Source: Azospirillum sp. TSA2s (GTDB lineage Bacteria; Pseudomonadota; Alphaproteobacteria; Azospirillales; Azospirillaceae). Taken from it: a stretch of DNA of 64,000 nt. Made by a program: the position numbers and the translations under genes. Shown here one piece after another: positions 17,835-26,623 of the stretch. The notes beneath the pieces were generated by a model. That model saw only the letters and a list, made by a program, of their open reading frames with translations. It was not told where the DNA came from and ran no database searches. The DNA is taken from NCBI RefSeq assembly GCF_004923315.1, contig NZ_CP039648.1, forward strand, positions 775,001 through 839,000. Reading direction: 5' to 3'. Position 1 is the first letter of the stretch. Every line of letters starts with the position of its first letter.

Positions 17835-19496
17835 TTACCTCTTGCCCCGAAGCAGAGCCTCCGGGTGGCGTTCCAGATAGTCGGCCAGCACGCGGAAGGA
17901 CCGCGCGGCGTCGTTCAACTGCCGCATCACGCCGGCCAGATCGGCCTGTCCGCCTCCGCCGCCCAGCAGCCCGTTGGCGCTGTTCAACGTGCCCTGGGCC
18001 GCGGTCGCCACGCCGCGCAGGCTCTTCACCAACTGCGGTAGTTGCCGGTCGGCGTCGCGCATCAATGCATCGGCGCTGCCCAGCGCCTTGGCGAGCGCCG
18101 CCAGCGAGCGCGCGAGGTCCGGCGAGCCGGCGACACCGCTGATCGACTGCAAGGTGCCGCGCAGATCGGCCAGCAGCGCGTCGAGCGGCAGCGCCGCCAC
18201 CTTGTCCATCACCTGCCCGGCCGACCGGGTCAGGGAGTCGAGGTCGCTGGAGGCGACGGTGGGCAGGTCCGACCGCTCGGTCCCCGGCGCCGTCGGCGGG
18301 TTGCCGGGCTCGTAGTCGAAGGACACCAGCTTCTGCCCGGTCAGCAGATTGCCGGATGCCAGCCGGCCACGCAGCCCCTTGGTGACCTGCGTGGCGACCA
18401 GCTCGCGCACCGCCGCCTCGTCCATCGGCTTGCCGTCAATGACGGCATAGGTCCGGGCGACCAGATCGGGTTCGATGTCGATGTCGACAGGGATGTGCAG
18501 TTCCTGCTTTTTCTCGTCATACTCCAGCCGCACGGCGGCGACGTGGCCGACCGTCAGGCCGCGCATCAGCACCGGCGCGCCGGCCTGCAACCCCTGCACC
18601 GAGCCCGCGAATTCCAGCCGGTAGCGCACGCGCAGCCGGTCGCGCGCCGCCGCGGCGGAGGCCTGATCCTCGTAGAGGGTGAAGGTGGCCCAATCCTTGG
18701 CCTGCGCCCCGGCCTCCGGATCGGGCGGGGTTTCCAGAACGACGCCGCCCAGCGCCAGCGATTTCAACGATTCGGTCTGGAACTTGATGCCGTCAGCTCC
18801 GGCGGAGAACTGGATGCCCGACGACCGCCAGAAGCGGCTTCCCTCATGCACCAGTTCCTCGTAGGGCGCGCGGACGAAGACCGACACCGACACCGTGCGG
18901 TCCTGCGGCGACAGGTTGTAGCCCATCACCTCGCCGATCTGGACGCCGCGGAAATAGACGGGGGAGCCCTGGGCCAGCGACCCCAGCTGTTCCGTCTTCA
19001 GGTTGAAGCTGCGCCCCGGCACGTCGGCGCGGATGACCGGCGGCTCGTCGAGCGCGTCGAACTCCCGCCGGTCGTCGCCGCCGCCCGGTTCCATCTCCAC
19101 ATAGGTGCCGGACACCACGGTGCTGAGCCCCGACACCCCGCCCAGGCTGAGGCGCGGCGCCACCATCCAGAATCGGGTGCCCTCCTTGAGGTGGCGGGTG
19201 GCGGTGCGGTCCATGCGGGCGGTGGCGATCACCTGCGACAGGTCGTCGGACAGCCGCACCGATTCGATCACGCCCAGATCGACGTTCTTGTGCTTGATGC
19301 GGGTGCGTCCGGCCTCCAGTCCATCGCCGGACTGGAAGGTGATGACGATCTGCGGCCCGCGCTCCTCGTACCAGCGCCAGCCGAGCCAGCCGGCGATCAG
19401 CACCGCCACCAGCGGCAGGATCCATAAGGGCGACAGCCGCCGGCGCGTCGGCGTCGCGACCTCTGGCGGATGGCCGCCCGGAGTCTCGTCAGCCAT
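17835..19496 (-). CDS. pqiB: intermembrane transport protein PqiB (MCE domains)
   Basis: A 553-residue protein with one N-terminal membrane helix (SPLWILPLVAVLIAGWLGW) and three MlaD/MCE domains, beginning near residues 45 (ITFQSGDGLEAGRTRIKHKN), 160 and 285 (YRLEFAGSVQGLQAGAPVLM), followed by an alpha-helical C-terminus. PqiB forms a hexameric syringe-like channel for lipid movement between membranes. Its start overlaps the pqiA end by eight bases. Confidence 0.93.
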   Translation of the reverse strand: MADETPGGHPPEVATPTRRRLSPLWILPLVAVLIAGWLGWRWYEERGPQIVITFQSGDGLEAGRTRIKHKNVDLGVIESVRLSDDLSQVIATARMDRTATRHLKEGTRFWMVAPRLSLGGVSGLSTVVSGTYVEMEPGGGDDRREFDALDEPPVIRADVPGRSFNLKTEQLGSLAQGSPVYFRGVQIGEVMGYNLSPQDRTVSVSVFVRAPYEELVHEGSRFWRSSGIQFSAGADGIKFQTESLKSLALGGVVLETPPDPEAGAQAKDWATFTLYEDQASAAAARDRLRVRYRLEFAGSVQGLQAGAPVLMRGLTVGHVAAVRLEYDEKKQELHIPVDIDIEPDLVARTYAVIDGKPMDEAAVRELVATQVTKGLRGRLASGNLLTGQKLVSFDYEPGNPPTAPGTERSDLPTVASSDLDSLTRSAGQVMDKVAALPLDALLADLRGTLQSISGVAGSPDLARSLAALAKALGSADALMRDADRQLPQLVKSLRGVATAAQGTLNSANGLLGGGGGQADLAGVMRQLNDAARSFRVLADYLERHPEALLRGKR

Positions 19497-20814
19497 GCCG
19501 CGCCACCCCCGCCTGTTCGTCTGGAACCGGATCGGGTGGCTCCTCTTCCGCCCGGTCCCACATCACGCGCGGGTCGAAGACATGGCTCGCCAGCATGGTC
19601 AGCACGACCACGGAGGCGAAGGCGACAGCGCCGGGATCGGCGCGGACGGAGGCGACGGCGCCGAACTGCACCAGGGCCGTGAGGATGGCGATCATGAACA
19701 CGTCGATGTTGGACCAGCGCCCGATGGCGTCGATGATACGGTACAGCCGCGTCCGGGCATGCAGCCTCGCGGCCGAACGCCGCCACGCGGCCAGCAGGAA
19801 CCAGCCGAGCCCCGCCAGCTTCAACACCGGCACGGCGACGCTGGCGACGAAGACGAGAATGGCCAGCGGCCACAACCCGGCCTCCGCCAGTTCGTGCACG
19901 CCGCTGAGGATGGTGCTAGGGGCGCCCTGGCCGAAATTGATGACGGTCATCACCGGCAGCAGGTTGGCCGGGATGTAGAGGACGGCGCCGGCCGTCACCA
20001 GGGCGGCGGTGCGCTCCAGGCTGTTCGGCTCGCGCGGATGCAGGCGGCTGTGGCATCGGGTGCAGCGCTCCGGCGCCGGACCATGGTCGCAGCCATGGAT
20101 GCGTTGGCAGACGGTGCAGGCGACCCAGCGCGCCGGTGCCGGCGCGCCGGACGGCGGCACATGGTCGATGGCCTGCCAGATCCGGCGGCTGTCGAGCGAC
20201 AGGTCCATCAGCGTGCGGACCAGCACGAAGCCGCCCAGCGCCAGCCCGCCGGACAGGATTTCGGCATTGGCGAAGCCCTTCAGCCGCGAATAGCCGACCA
20301 GGAGCCCCAACAGGAAGACGTCCAGCATCGCCCACGGGCGCAACCGCTCGGCCCAGGCGAACAGACGCGCCGTCTCCCGCACATGGGTGGGCGGGCGCCC
20401 CTCGTGCAGGCGCTGCAGAACGGCGATCACCGCCATGTTGCGGGCGAAGGGGGCGGCCAGCACCAGCGCGCCGACCAGCAGCGCCAGCGGCCACATGCCC
20501 TGGTCCGCCAGCGTTTCGACCCCGGTGACGACCAGGCTGGTGCGGTCGTTGCCCTGGATGTTCACGCCCATCAGCGGGTTGGCGACGATCAGCAGCAGCA
20601 GCAGGGCGCCGGCGACCGCCACCGGCAGCGCATGGTGGAGCCCGCCCCGGCTGTGCCGGAACAGCACCGCCCCGCAGCGGGTGCATTCGGCCCGGCGGCC
20701 CGGCGCTGGCAGGCGGATGCGGTGCAGGCGTCCGCAGTCGTGGCAGGCGACGAGATCGTCACGCACCTCCGCCACCGGCCCCCTCAACCCTTCCTTGCCC
20801 AATCCGACCGACAT
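19489..20814 (-). CDS. pqiA: paraquat-inducible protein A (PqiA), inner-membrane component
   Basis: About 441 residues with two PqiA modules, each starting with a zinc-ribbon-like four-cysteine motif (CHDCGRLHRIRLPA...CTRCG and CTVCQRIHGCDH...CTRCH) followed by four membrane helices. It is the inner-membrane part of the PqiABC trans-envelope system. The ATG at 20814 gives a normal N-terminus; the frame stays open to an ATG at 20934, which would add 40 residues of unlikely composition. First gene of the leftward operon. Confidence 0.9.
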   Translation of the reverse strand: MSVGLGKEGLRGPVAEVRDDLVACHDCGRLHRIRLPAPGRRAECTRCGAVLFRHSRGGLHHALPVAVAGALLLLLIVANPLMGVNIQGNDRTSLVVTGVETLADQGMWPLALLVGALVLAAPFARNMAVIAVLQRLHEGRPPTHVRETARLFAWAERLRPWAMLDVFLLGLLVGYSRLKGFANAEILSGGLALGGFVLVRTLMDLSLDSRRIWQAIDHVPPSGAPAPARWVACTVCQRIHGCDHGPAPERCTRCHSRLHPREPNSLERTAALVTAGAVLYIPANLLPVMTVINFGQGAPSTILSGVHELAEAGLWPLAILVFVASVAVPVLKLAGLGWFLLAAWRRSAARLHARTRLYRIIDAIGRWSNIDVFMIAILTALVQFGAVASVRADPGAVAFASVVVLTMLASHVFDPRVMWDRAEEEPPDPVPDEQAGVARHG

Positions 20815-20977
20815 GCACGCACTCGAACCTTCAGAACTGCGAAACCCGCTCTCCAATTGGCTTTTTTGAGCGGCTGCGCAAGCCCTTGCGAAGCGGATAG
20901 GCGGAAATCTGCCGCACCGCAGCATGGTGGACAACGCGCCAGGACCAAGTCCGGGAATTCGCGATTGACCGAAAGAT

Positions 20978-20987
20978 TATGTACATA
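20978..20987. promoter_or_regulatory. TATGTACATA palindrome at the gntR start, possible autoregulatory operator
   Basis: A perfect 10-bp palindrome, TATGTACATA, in A/T-rich DNA (the surrounding bases extend it partly). The putative gntR start codon ATG at 20979 is inside it. GntR/HutC regulators bind short GTAC- or TATA-centred palindromes and often repress themselves. If this is the operator, translation may start further down, for example at the GTG at 21033. Confidence 0.4.
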
Positions 20988-21890
20988 CATTATCGCCGAA
21001 ACGTCACATCGCAACGCGGCGCGGAGAGCGGGGTGCAGGGGTTGGTACGGCAAGGCCTGACCGGACAGGACCGCAGTGACGGACCGGCTTCCCAGCCGGG
21101 CGATCCGGTGCAGGGTCGCCTTTCTCCGGCCGGCGCTCCGGATACCGTCGCCGACGGCAACCTCGATGGCCGCGGCCCCCTGTTCGACCAGATCAAGCGC
21201 GCGGTCGCCGGCCAGATCCTGCGCGGACGCTGGCAGGCCGGCCAGCGGCTTCCCAAAGAGGCGGAACTGTCGAGCCTCTACGGCGTCTCCCGCCAGACCG
21301 TGCACAAGGCCATCGCCCTGCTGGCGCGGGAAGGGTTCCTGGTCCGCCGCCGCCGCGCCGGCACCTTCGTCGCCACCAGTCGCCGCGACCGCTTCGCCCT
21401 GCCCATCGAGGACATCGGCGACGTGGTTGCGCGGGAGGGGCGTGTCTACGAATTCCGCATCCGCGACCGCAGGAGCCTCCGCAACGGCGAGGGCATCCGC
21501 TGGCCGGACCTGCCCGACGGAACGCCGATCCTGACTCTGGAATGCCTGCATTTCAGCGACGGGACGCCGATCCAGCACGAACGCCGCCTCGTCAACCTCG
21601 ACGTCGTGCCGGAGGTGATTGACGAACCGTTCGATGTCGTGGCACCCAGCCGTTGGCTGGTCGACCGGGTTCCCTGGTCGTCGGCCGACCATACCGTGCG
21701 GGCGGTCAACGCCACGGCGGAAATGGCGGCGCTGCTGGGGGTGGAGGCCGGCACGGCCTGCCTGTCGATCAGGCGGCAGACCATGCATCTCAGCCGGCCG
21801 GTGACACTGGTGCATTTCCTGTCGGTGGGCGACCGCTTCAGCCTCAGCGGATCATCGATCACCGACAGCGCGACAGAGTTGAATTTGTAA
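20979..21890 (+). CDS. GntR-family transcriptional regulator with UTRA domain (HutC subfamily)
   Basis: Up to 303 residues: a low-complexity N-terminal 60 residues, a GntR winged helix (LPKEAELSSLYGVSRQTVHK, followed by AIALLAREGFLVRRRRAGTF), then a UTRA effector domain (LECLHFSDGTPIQHERRLVN, LSIRRQTMHLSRPVTLVHFL). The true start is unclear: ATG 20979 lies in a palindrome, and GTG 21033 has GGAGAG four bases upstream. It precedes the amino-acid ABC operon by 48 bp in the same direction, so it probably regulates that importer in response to its amino-acid ligand. Confidence 0.85.
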   Translation: MYIHYRRNVTSQRGAESGVQGLVRQGLTGQDRSDGPASQPGDPVQGRLSPAGAPDTVADGNLDGRGPLFDQIKRAVAGQILRGRWQAGQRLPKEAELSSLYGVSRQTVHKAIALLAREGFLVRRRRAGTFVATSRRDRFALPIEDIGDVVAREGRVYEFRIRDRRSLRNGEGIRWPDLPDGTPILTLECLHFSDGTPIQHERRLVNLDVVPEVIDEPFDVVAPSRWLVDRVPWSSADHTVRAVNATAEMAALLGVEAGTACLSIRRQTMHLSRPVTLVHFLSVGDRFSLSGSSITDSATELNL

Positions 21891-21938
21891 ACACAAAAGG
21901 ACCGGCGACAGCCGCCGGCCGCAACAGGGGGTCCTTTC

Positions 21939-22787
21939 ATGATGGAGAGCAAGGCTATGGTTCGGACGATGGTCAAGGCGGCGCTGCTGGGCGCCACGAT
22001 GCTGGTCGCCGGTGCCGCCGCCGGCACGGCGATGGCTGACACGCTGGCCGACGTGAAGAAGGCGGGCGTCCTGACCGTCGCCACCGAGATGCAGTTCCCG
22101 CCCTTCGATTTCCTTGAGAACAACGAATACAAGGGCGTCGACCGCGACCTGATCGACGAAGTGGCGAAGGAGCTGGGCGTCAAGGCCAAGTATATGGACC
22201 TGCCCTGGACCAGCGTGCTGCCCGGCCTGGAAGCCAAGAAGTTCGATCTGGTCATCGCCCCGGTCACCATCACGAAGGAGCGCATGAAGCGCTACGCCTT
22301 CACCGTTCCGATTTCGGAGGCGACCGCCGCCCTGATGAAGCGCGCCGACGACAAGACCATCAACAAGCCGGAGGACATCGCCGGCAAGAAGGTCGGCGGC
22401 GGCAAGGGCACCTCGCAGCTGGCCCAGGTGAAGGAATTCGGCCAGACCCTGCCGACTCCGCCGGACGTGCGTGAGTATGTCGACAGCAACCAGTCCTACG
22501 CCGATCTGGCCGCCGGCCGCGTCGACGCCTCGGTCAACTCGCTGCCGAACCTGAACTTCGCCGCCGCCCAGCGCAAGGACACCTTCGCCGTCGTCCTGCC
22601 GCCCTTCGGCAAGCCCTCCTACTTCTCCTGGGTCGGCCGCCTGGACGAGAACGACAAGAGCCTGATCGAGGCGGTCAATGCCGCCCTGGTGAAGATCCAG
22701 AAGGACGGCCGCATGGCGACCATCCAGAAGAAGTGGTTCAACATCTCGCAGGAACTGCCGACCACCGTTCCGGAACCGCAGCTGTAA
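21939..22787 (+). CDS. polar amino-acid ABC transporter, substrate-binding protein
   Basis: A 282-residue periplasmic binding protein of family 3. Signal peptide ...LLGATMLVAGAAAGTAMA; mature start DTLADVKKAGVLTVATEMQF with the family pattern PPFDFLENNEYKGVDRDLID and TITKERMKRYAFTVP. Ligand class is polar or basic amino acids; the exact ligand is not evident. Start 21939 follows GGGGGT; ATG 21957 is an alternative. A palindromic element separates it from the permease genes. Confidence 0.9.
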   Translation: MMESKAMVRTMVKAALLGATMLVAGAAAGTAMADTLADVKKAGVLTVATEMQFPPFDFLENNEYKGVDRDLIDEVAKELGVKAKYMDLPWTSVLPGLEAKKFDLVIAPVTITKERMKRYAFTVPISEATAALMKRADDKTINKPEDIAGKKVGGGKGTSQLAQVKEFGQTLPTPPDVREYVDSNQSYADLAAGRVDASVNSLPNLNFAAAQRKDTFAVVLPPFGKPSYFSWVGRLDENDKSLIEAVNAALVKIQKDGRMATIQKKWFNISQELPTTVPEPQL

Positions 22788-22807
22788 GGCGGAACGGACC
22801 CGGATAT

Positions 22808-22957
22808 CTCTCTCTCCCCCGGGGAGAGGGTCGGGGTGAGGGGGGAAGCGCGGTGTGGCTTAGCGGGAAATGCGGAGCGCCACATCCTTCCCCAACCTCC
22901 ACCCCATGCGTCCCCCTCACCCTAATCCCCTCTCCCCAGGGGGGAGAGGGGATTAGG
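22808..22957. repeat. paired inverted GC-rich repeat element (B type) inside an ABC operon
   Basis: About 150 bp. The left block (22808-22846, containing CCCCCGGGGAGAGGGTCGGG) and the right block (22912-22957, containing CCCTAATCCCCTCTCCCCAG) are inverted versions of one another, each itself a hairpin. A related half occurs at 35557-35579. It lies between the binding-protein gene and the first permease gene, where such structures can stabilise the upstream mRNA and lower downstream expression. Reading frames through it are not genes. Confidence 0.8.
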
Positions 22958-22987
22958 CTCCGGTATCGCGGACTTAAGGCCCACTCG

Positions 22988-23635
22988 ATGAAGTTCAGCG
23001 TCATCATCGACGCCCTTCCCTATCTGCTGGGGGCGGCCGTCACGACCATCTGGGTCTCGCTGCTCGGCGTGCTGCTGGGGCAGGTGATCGGTGTCGTCGT
23101 CTGCGTGGCGCGCCAGTCCGGCGGCCGGGCGGCCGACATGGCCGGCGGCGTCTATGTCAGCTTCTTCCGCGGCGTGCCACTGCTTATCCAGCTTCTGCTG
23201 ATCTACTACATGCTGCCGCTGATCGGCATCGACGTGCCGCCGCTGGTCGCCTCCGTCGCCGCGCTCGGCCTCGCGTCCGGCGCCTATGTGTCGGAGATCT
23301 ATCGCGGCGCGCTGAACGCCGTCCCGCACGGACAATCGGAAGCGGCGCTGGCGCTGGGCTTCCCCGGCCGGTCGATCTGGACACGCATCCTGCTGCCGCA
23401 GGCCTTCCGCATCTCGGTTCCCGCGCTGGTCAACGAGCTGATCCTGCTGCTGAAGGCGTCCTCGCTGATCTCCGTCGTCGGGGTGGCAGAGTTGACGCGG
23501 ACCAGCCAGACCATCTCGGCCAGCAACTACCGTCCGCTGGAGATCTATCTGGCGGCCGGCCTCATCTATCTGGCGATCAACGGCGCGCTGGCTCTGTTCG
23601 GCACGCTGGTCGAACGCCGCCTGCAACAGGCCTGA
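22988..23635 (+). CDS. polar amino-acid ABC transporter permease
   Basis: A 215-residue HisM/GlnP-type permease with about five membrane helices and the EAA loop ALNAVPHGQSEAALALGFPG (about residues 115-134). The ATG at 22988 has AAGG nine bases upstream; a longer in-frame opening runs back through the repeat and is rejected. The next permease starts five bases after its stop. Confidence 0.92.
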   Translation: MKFSVIIDALPYLLGAAVTTIWVSLLGVLLGQVIGVVVCVARQSGGRAADMAGGVYVSFFRGVPLLIQLLLIYYMLPLIGIDVPPLVASVAALGLASGAYVSEIYRGALNAVPHGQSEAALALGFPGRSIWTRILLPQAFRISVPALVNELILLLKASSLISVVGVAELTRTSQTISASNYRPLEIYLAAGLIYLAINGALALFGTLVERRLQQA

Positions 23636-23639
23636 TCCG

Positions 23640-24344
23640 ATGTTGGACCTTTCCCTTCTCGTCCAGTACGGCCCGGCGCTGCTGCGCGGCTTCGGCGTCA
23701 CCATCCTGTGCTGGGCAGCCGGCTGCCTTATCGGCATGGTCCTGGGCTTCGTGCTGATGCTGCTGCGGCAGCTGCCCGTGAAGCCGCTGCGCTGGGTCAT
23801 CCGCGCCTATATCGAGGTGATCCGCGGCACGCCCTTCCTGATCCAGCTGTTCCTGCTCTACAGCGGCGGCCCGTCCATCGGCCTGCGGCTGGAGGCGACC
23901 ACCGCCGGCATCCTCGGCCTCGGCATCTACGGCAGCGCGTACTTCGCCGAGATCTTCCGGGCCGGCTATCAGGCGGTGCCGAAGGGACAGGTCGAGGCTG
24001 CGCTCAGCCTCGGCATGTCCTATGGCTCCATCCTGCGCCGGGTGATCGTGCCGGCGATGCTGGTGTCGACCATCCCGGCCATCGTCAACATGATGGCGAT
24101 CCTGACCAAGGAGACGGTGGTGCTGTCGATCATCACCGTGCCGGAACTGATGTATGAGATGCAGACGATGGCGGCGGAGACCTTCGCCACCTTCGAGACC
24201 ATCGTTGGAATGGCGCTGTTCTACTGGCTGCTGGTGGAGGTGGTGTCGCGCCTGGGCCGCCGGCTGGAGGCGCGCGTCACCCGTTTCCTGACCCATGCCT
24301 CGCCGCAGGGGTCGCCGACCGAGACCGCAACCGCGAGGGCGTGA
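23640..24344 (+). CDS. polar amino-acid ABC transporter permease
   Basis: A 234-residue second permease of the same importer, with [20 protein letters not shown] early and the EAA loop [20 protein letters not shown]. The two permeases probably form a heterodimer. Its stop overlaps the ATPase start in an ATGA. Confidence 0.92.
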   Translation: MLDLSLLVQYGPALLRGFGVTILCWAAGCLIGMVLGFVLMLLRQLPVKPLRWVIRAYIEVIRGTPFLIQLFLLYSGGPSIGLRLEATTAGILGLGIYGSAYFAEIFRAGYQAVPKGQVEAALSLGMSYGSILRRVIVPAMLVSTIPAIVNMMAILTKETVVLSIITVPELMYEMQTMAAETFATFETIVGMALFYWLLVEVVSRLGRRLEARVTRFLTHASPQGSPTETATARA

Positions 24345-25171
24345 TGACCGCCGTTTCCCAAACCGCCACCCCGTCGCGCTCCACGACCGCCGGCGATGCC
24401 GTGCCGATGGTCTCGATCCGCGGCGTCGGCAAGAGCTTCGGCACCAACGAGGTGCTGCGCGACATCGACCTGACTGTCAACAAGTCGGAGGTCGTCTGCC
24501 TGATCGGCCCCAGTGGATCGGGCAAGAGCACGCTTCTGCGCTGCATCAACTTCCTGGAGGTCTACGACCGCGGCGAGATCCGCATCGAAGGCACGCTGGT
24601 CGGCTACACCGAGGACGCGCCGCGCCGCCGCCTGTCGAACCGCGACCTGCGCAGCCTGCGCCGCAACGTCGGCATGGTGTTCCAGCAGTTCAACCTGTGG
24701 CCCCACATGACCGCGCTGGAGAATGTGGCTGAAGCCCTGGTGCAGGTCCGCGGCATGGACAAGGCGTCGGCTGCAGCCCACGCCGGCCGGATGCTGGACC
24801 GGGTCGGACTGGCCGCCAAGGCCGACAGCTATCCCGCCCGCCTGTCGGGTGGCCAGCAGCAGCGCGTCGCCATCGCGCGCGTCATCGCGATGGAACCCCA
24901 CCTGATGCTGTTCGACGAGCCGACCTCGGCGCTCGACCCCGAACTGGTGGGCGAGGTGCTGCAGGTGATGCGCGATCTGGCGGCCGACGGCATGACCATG
25001 GTGGTGGTGACCCACGAAATGGGCTTCGCCGCCAACGTCGCCGACAAGGTGGCCTTCCTCGACCGTGGCCGCATCGCCGCCTTCGGCACCCCGCGCGAGG
25101 TCTTCCACGAATCCACCGAACCGCGGGTGCAGCAGTTCCTGCAGACTTACCATGAGCGGAACAGCTTCTGA
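24341..25171 (+). CDS. polar amino-acid ABC transporter ATP-binding protein (GlnQ/HisP family)
   Basis: A 276-residue ATPase: Walker [10 protein letters not shown] near residue 55, Q-loop [12 protein letters not shown], signature [19 protein letters not shown], Walker [17 protein letters not shown] and the switch VTHEMGFA. The first 21 residues are an extension relative to the family; ATG 24404 is a possible internal start. Last gene of the importer operon, followed by a terminator-like hairpin. Confidence 0.93.
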   Translation: MMTAVSQTATPSRSTTAGDAVPMVSIRGVGKSFGTNEVLRDIDLTVNKSEVVCLIGPSGSGKSTLLRCINFLEVYDRGEIRIEGTLVGYTEDAPRRRLSNRDLRSLRRNVGMVFQQFNLWPHMTALENVAEALVQVRGMDKASAAAHAGRMLDRVGLAAKADSYPARLSGGQQQRVAIARVIAMEPHLMLFDEPTSALDPELVGEVLQVMRDLAADGMTMVVVTHEMGFAANVADKVAFLDRGRIAAFGTPREVFHESTEPRVQQFLQTYHERNSF

Positions 25172-25190
25172 TCGGCGTTCACAATTGAGG

Positions 25191-25218
25191 AAAGGCCGCC
25201 CACAAGGGGGGCGGCCTT
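25191..25218. terminator. hairpin terminator between the amino-acid ABC operon and yoeB
   Basis: AAGGCCGCCC pairs with GGGCGGCCTT around a short loop (about 25192-25218), between two convergent genes. On the minus strand TTT follows the stem, on the plus strand TTC; it probably acts on both. Confidence 0.65.
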
Positions 25219-25227
25219 CATGGCGGC

Positions 25228-25494
25228 TCAGTAATGATACCGGCAGGCCAGGATTTCGAGTGCCTGGGCGTCGCCGCTTCCGGTCAACCGATAGACCAAC
25301 CGATGTTCGCCCGTGATCCGGCGCGACCACCAGCCTGCAAGCCCTTCCTTCAACGGTTCAGGTTTGCCCAGCCCTGAAAACGGGTTCCGTTCCGTATCGC
25401 GAATGAGGTCGTTGACCTTCTTCAACACGGCCCTGTCGTTCTTCTGCCAGTATAAGTAATCCTCCCAAGCGCCGTCAGTCCAAACCTTCTTCAT
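25228..25494 (-). CDS. yoeB: YoeB-family mRNA interferase toxin
   Basis: An 88-residue Txe/YoeB toxin, a ribosome-dependent endoribonuclease. Family features are WEDYLYWQKNDRAVLKKVND, the NPFSGLGKPEPLK loop, basic RRITGEHRLVYRL and the C-terminal catalytic CRYHY (His-Tyr end as in E. coli YoeB). It overlaps the antitoxin gene by 20 bases, the usual arrangement. All key residues are present, so it looks intact. Confidence 0.95.
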   Translation of the reverse strand: MKKVWTDGAWEDYLYWQKNDRAVLKKVNDLIRDTERNPFSGLGKPEPLKEGLAGWWSRRITGEHRLVYRLTGSGDAQALEILACRYHY

Positions 25495-25741
25495 TCAGAA
25501 TGTCCCGCTCGATGCCTTTGCCAGCATCAAGTTGGGCGATGCCCTTGAGCAGCCGCTCCGCGTTCCTGGGGCTTTTCAGGAGATGAAGCGTCTCCATCAG
25601 CCCTTCGAACTCTTCCTCGGAAATCATCACCACCGACCGCCCCTTCTGACGGGTAACGGTTAACGGCGCGCGGCTGTCACAGACCTCGTCCATCACGCTG
25701 GCAAGATTGTTTCTGAGATCTGTGTAGTTGATGTGACCCAT
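25475..25741 (-). CDS. yefM: YefM-family antitoxin
   Basis: An 88-residue Phd/YefM antitoxin that neutralises YoeB and autoregulates the operon. Start [20 protein letters not shown] matches the family; AGG lies nine bases upstream of 25741, and the longer frame from 25834 is not needed. The N-terminal half is the DNA-binding fold ([19 protein letters not shown]), the acidic C-terminal part binds toxin. Upstream is an inverted repeat with a TGTACA core. Confidence 0.92.
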   Translation of the reverse strand: MGHINYTDLRNNLASVMDEVCDSRAPLTVTRQKGRSVVMISEEEFEGLMETLHLLKSPRNAERLLKGIAQLDAGKGIERDILNEEGLD

Positions 25742-25812
25742 TTCAGGTGCCTGTCTGACATGATGGGTGATGCGGGTTTCCTCTTGATGGGGGTTGATCC
25801 CGTCGACTTCTT

Positions 25813-25836
25813 TTATGTACAGAAAAATGGACATAA
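25813..25836. promoter_or_regulatory. candidate YefM-YoeB operator
   Basis: TTATGT (25813-25818) and ACATAA (25831-25836) form an inverted repeat, and TGTACA lies at 25816-25821. TGTACA-centred palindromes are the known target of E. coli YefM. The site is about 75 bp upstream of yefM, in the gap towards the divergent bioM, so it might touch both promoters. Confidence 0.45.
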
Positions 25837-25948
25837 ATCAAGTCCGAGCCGCCGCACCCAAGCTGCCCCCTGGCACCCCGCCCGCAAACCGGCTAAGAAC
25901 CTTTCGCACGCGCAACAGAACTGCAACGCGAAAGCCCCGCGCCCGTCG

Positions 25949-26623
25949 ATGATCGAACTCCGGTCCGTCACCCACGCCTATGGCGACCGCCCCGTCCTGC
26001 ACGACCTGTCGCTGCGGCTGGCGGAACGGCGCATCGCCATTCTCGGCGGCAACGGCTCGGGCAAGAGCACTCTGGCGCGGCTGTTGAACGGCTTGATCCT
26101 GCCGACCGCCGGCACCGTCGCCGTCGACGGGCTGGACACCCGTAGCGACGGGCGCGCCGTGCGCCAGCGGGTCGGCTTCGTCTTTCAGAATCCCGACACC
26201 CAGATTGTCTATCCGACGGTCGAAGAGGACATCGCCTTCGGGTTGAAGGCGCGCAAGCTGCCGAAGGACGAGATCGCCCGCCGCGTTGCCGGGGCGCTGG
26301 AGCGCTACGGCCTCGACCGCTACCGCCACCAGCCGGCCCACCAGATGAGCGGTGGCGAGAAGCAACTGCTCGCCATCGCCGGGGTGCTGGTGCTGGAACC
26401 GGCCTATGTGATCTTCGACGAGCCGACCACCCTGCTCGACCTGCGCAACCGCCGCAAGGTGATCGAGTTGCTGCGCGGGCTGCCGCAGACGGTGATCGTC
26501 GTCACCCACGACCTGGACATGGTCAGGGACTTCGACCGGGCGCTGGTGCTTGAGGATGGCCGCGTCGTCGCCGACGGTCCTCCGGCGGAGGCCGTGCCGG
26601 CCTACATCGAGCGGCTCGGCTGA
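25949..26623 (+). CDS. bioM: biotin ECF transporter ATPase BioM (CbiO-like)
   Basis: A 224-residue energy-coupling ATPase: Walker A GGNGSGKS (residues 33-40), Q-loop [20 protein letters not shown], the family signature [15 protein letters not shown] and Walker [12 protein letters not shown]. With BioN it powers the biotin-binding component BioY. The ATG at 25949 gives the canonical start [12 protein letters not shown], although its ribosome site is weak. The frame is open upstream to 25733 without similarity. Confidence 0.92.
   Translation: MIELRSVTHAYGDRPVLHDLSLRLAERRIAILGGNGSGKSTLARLLNGLILPTAGTVAVDGLDTRSDGRAVRQRVGFVFQNPDTQIVYPTVEEDIAFGLKARKLPKDEIARRVAGALERYGLDRYRHQPAHQMSGGEKQLLAIAGVLVLEPAYVIFDEPTTLLDLRNRRKVIELLRGLPQTVIVVTHDLDMVRDFDRALVLEDGRVVADGPPAEAVPAYIERLG

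Noticed and set aside
22733..23635. Longer version of the first amino-acid permease (300 residues)
   Set aside because: The additional N-terminus is a translation of the palindromic element; ATG 22988 has its own ribosome site and gives the normal family length.
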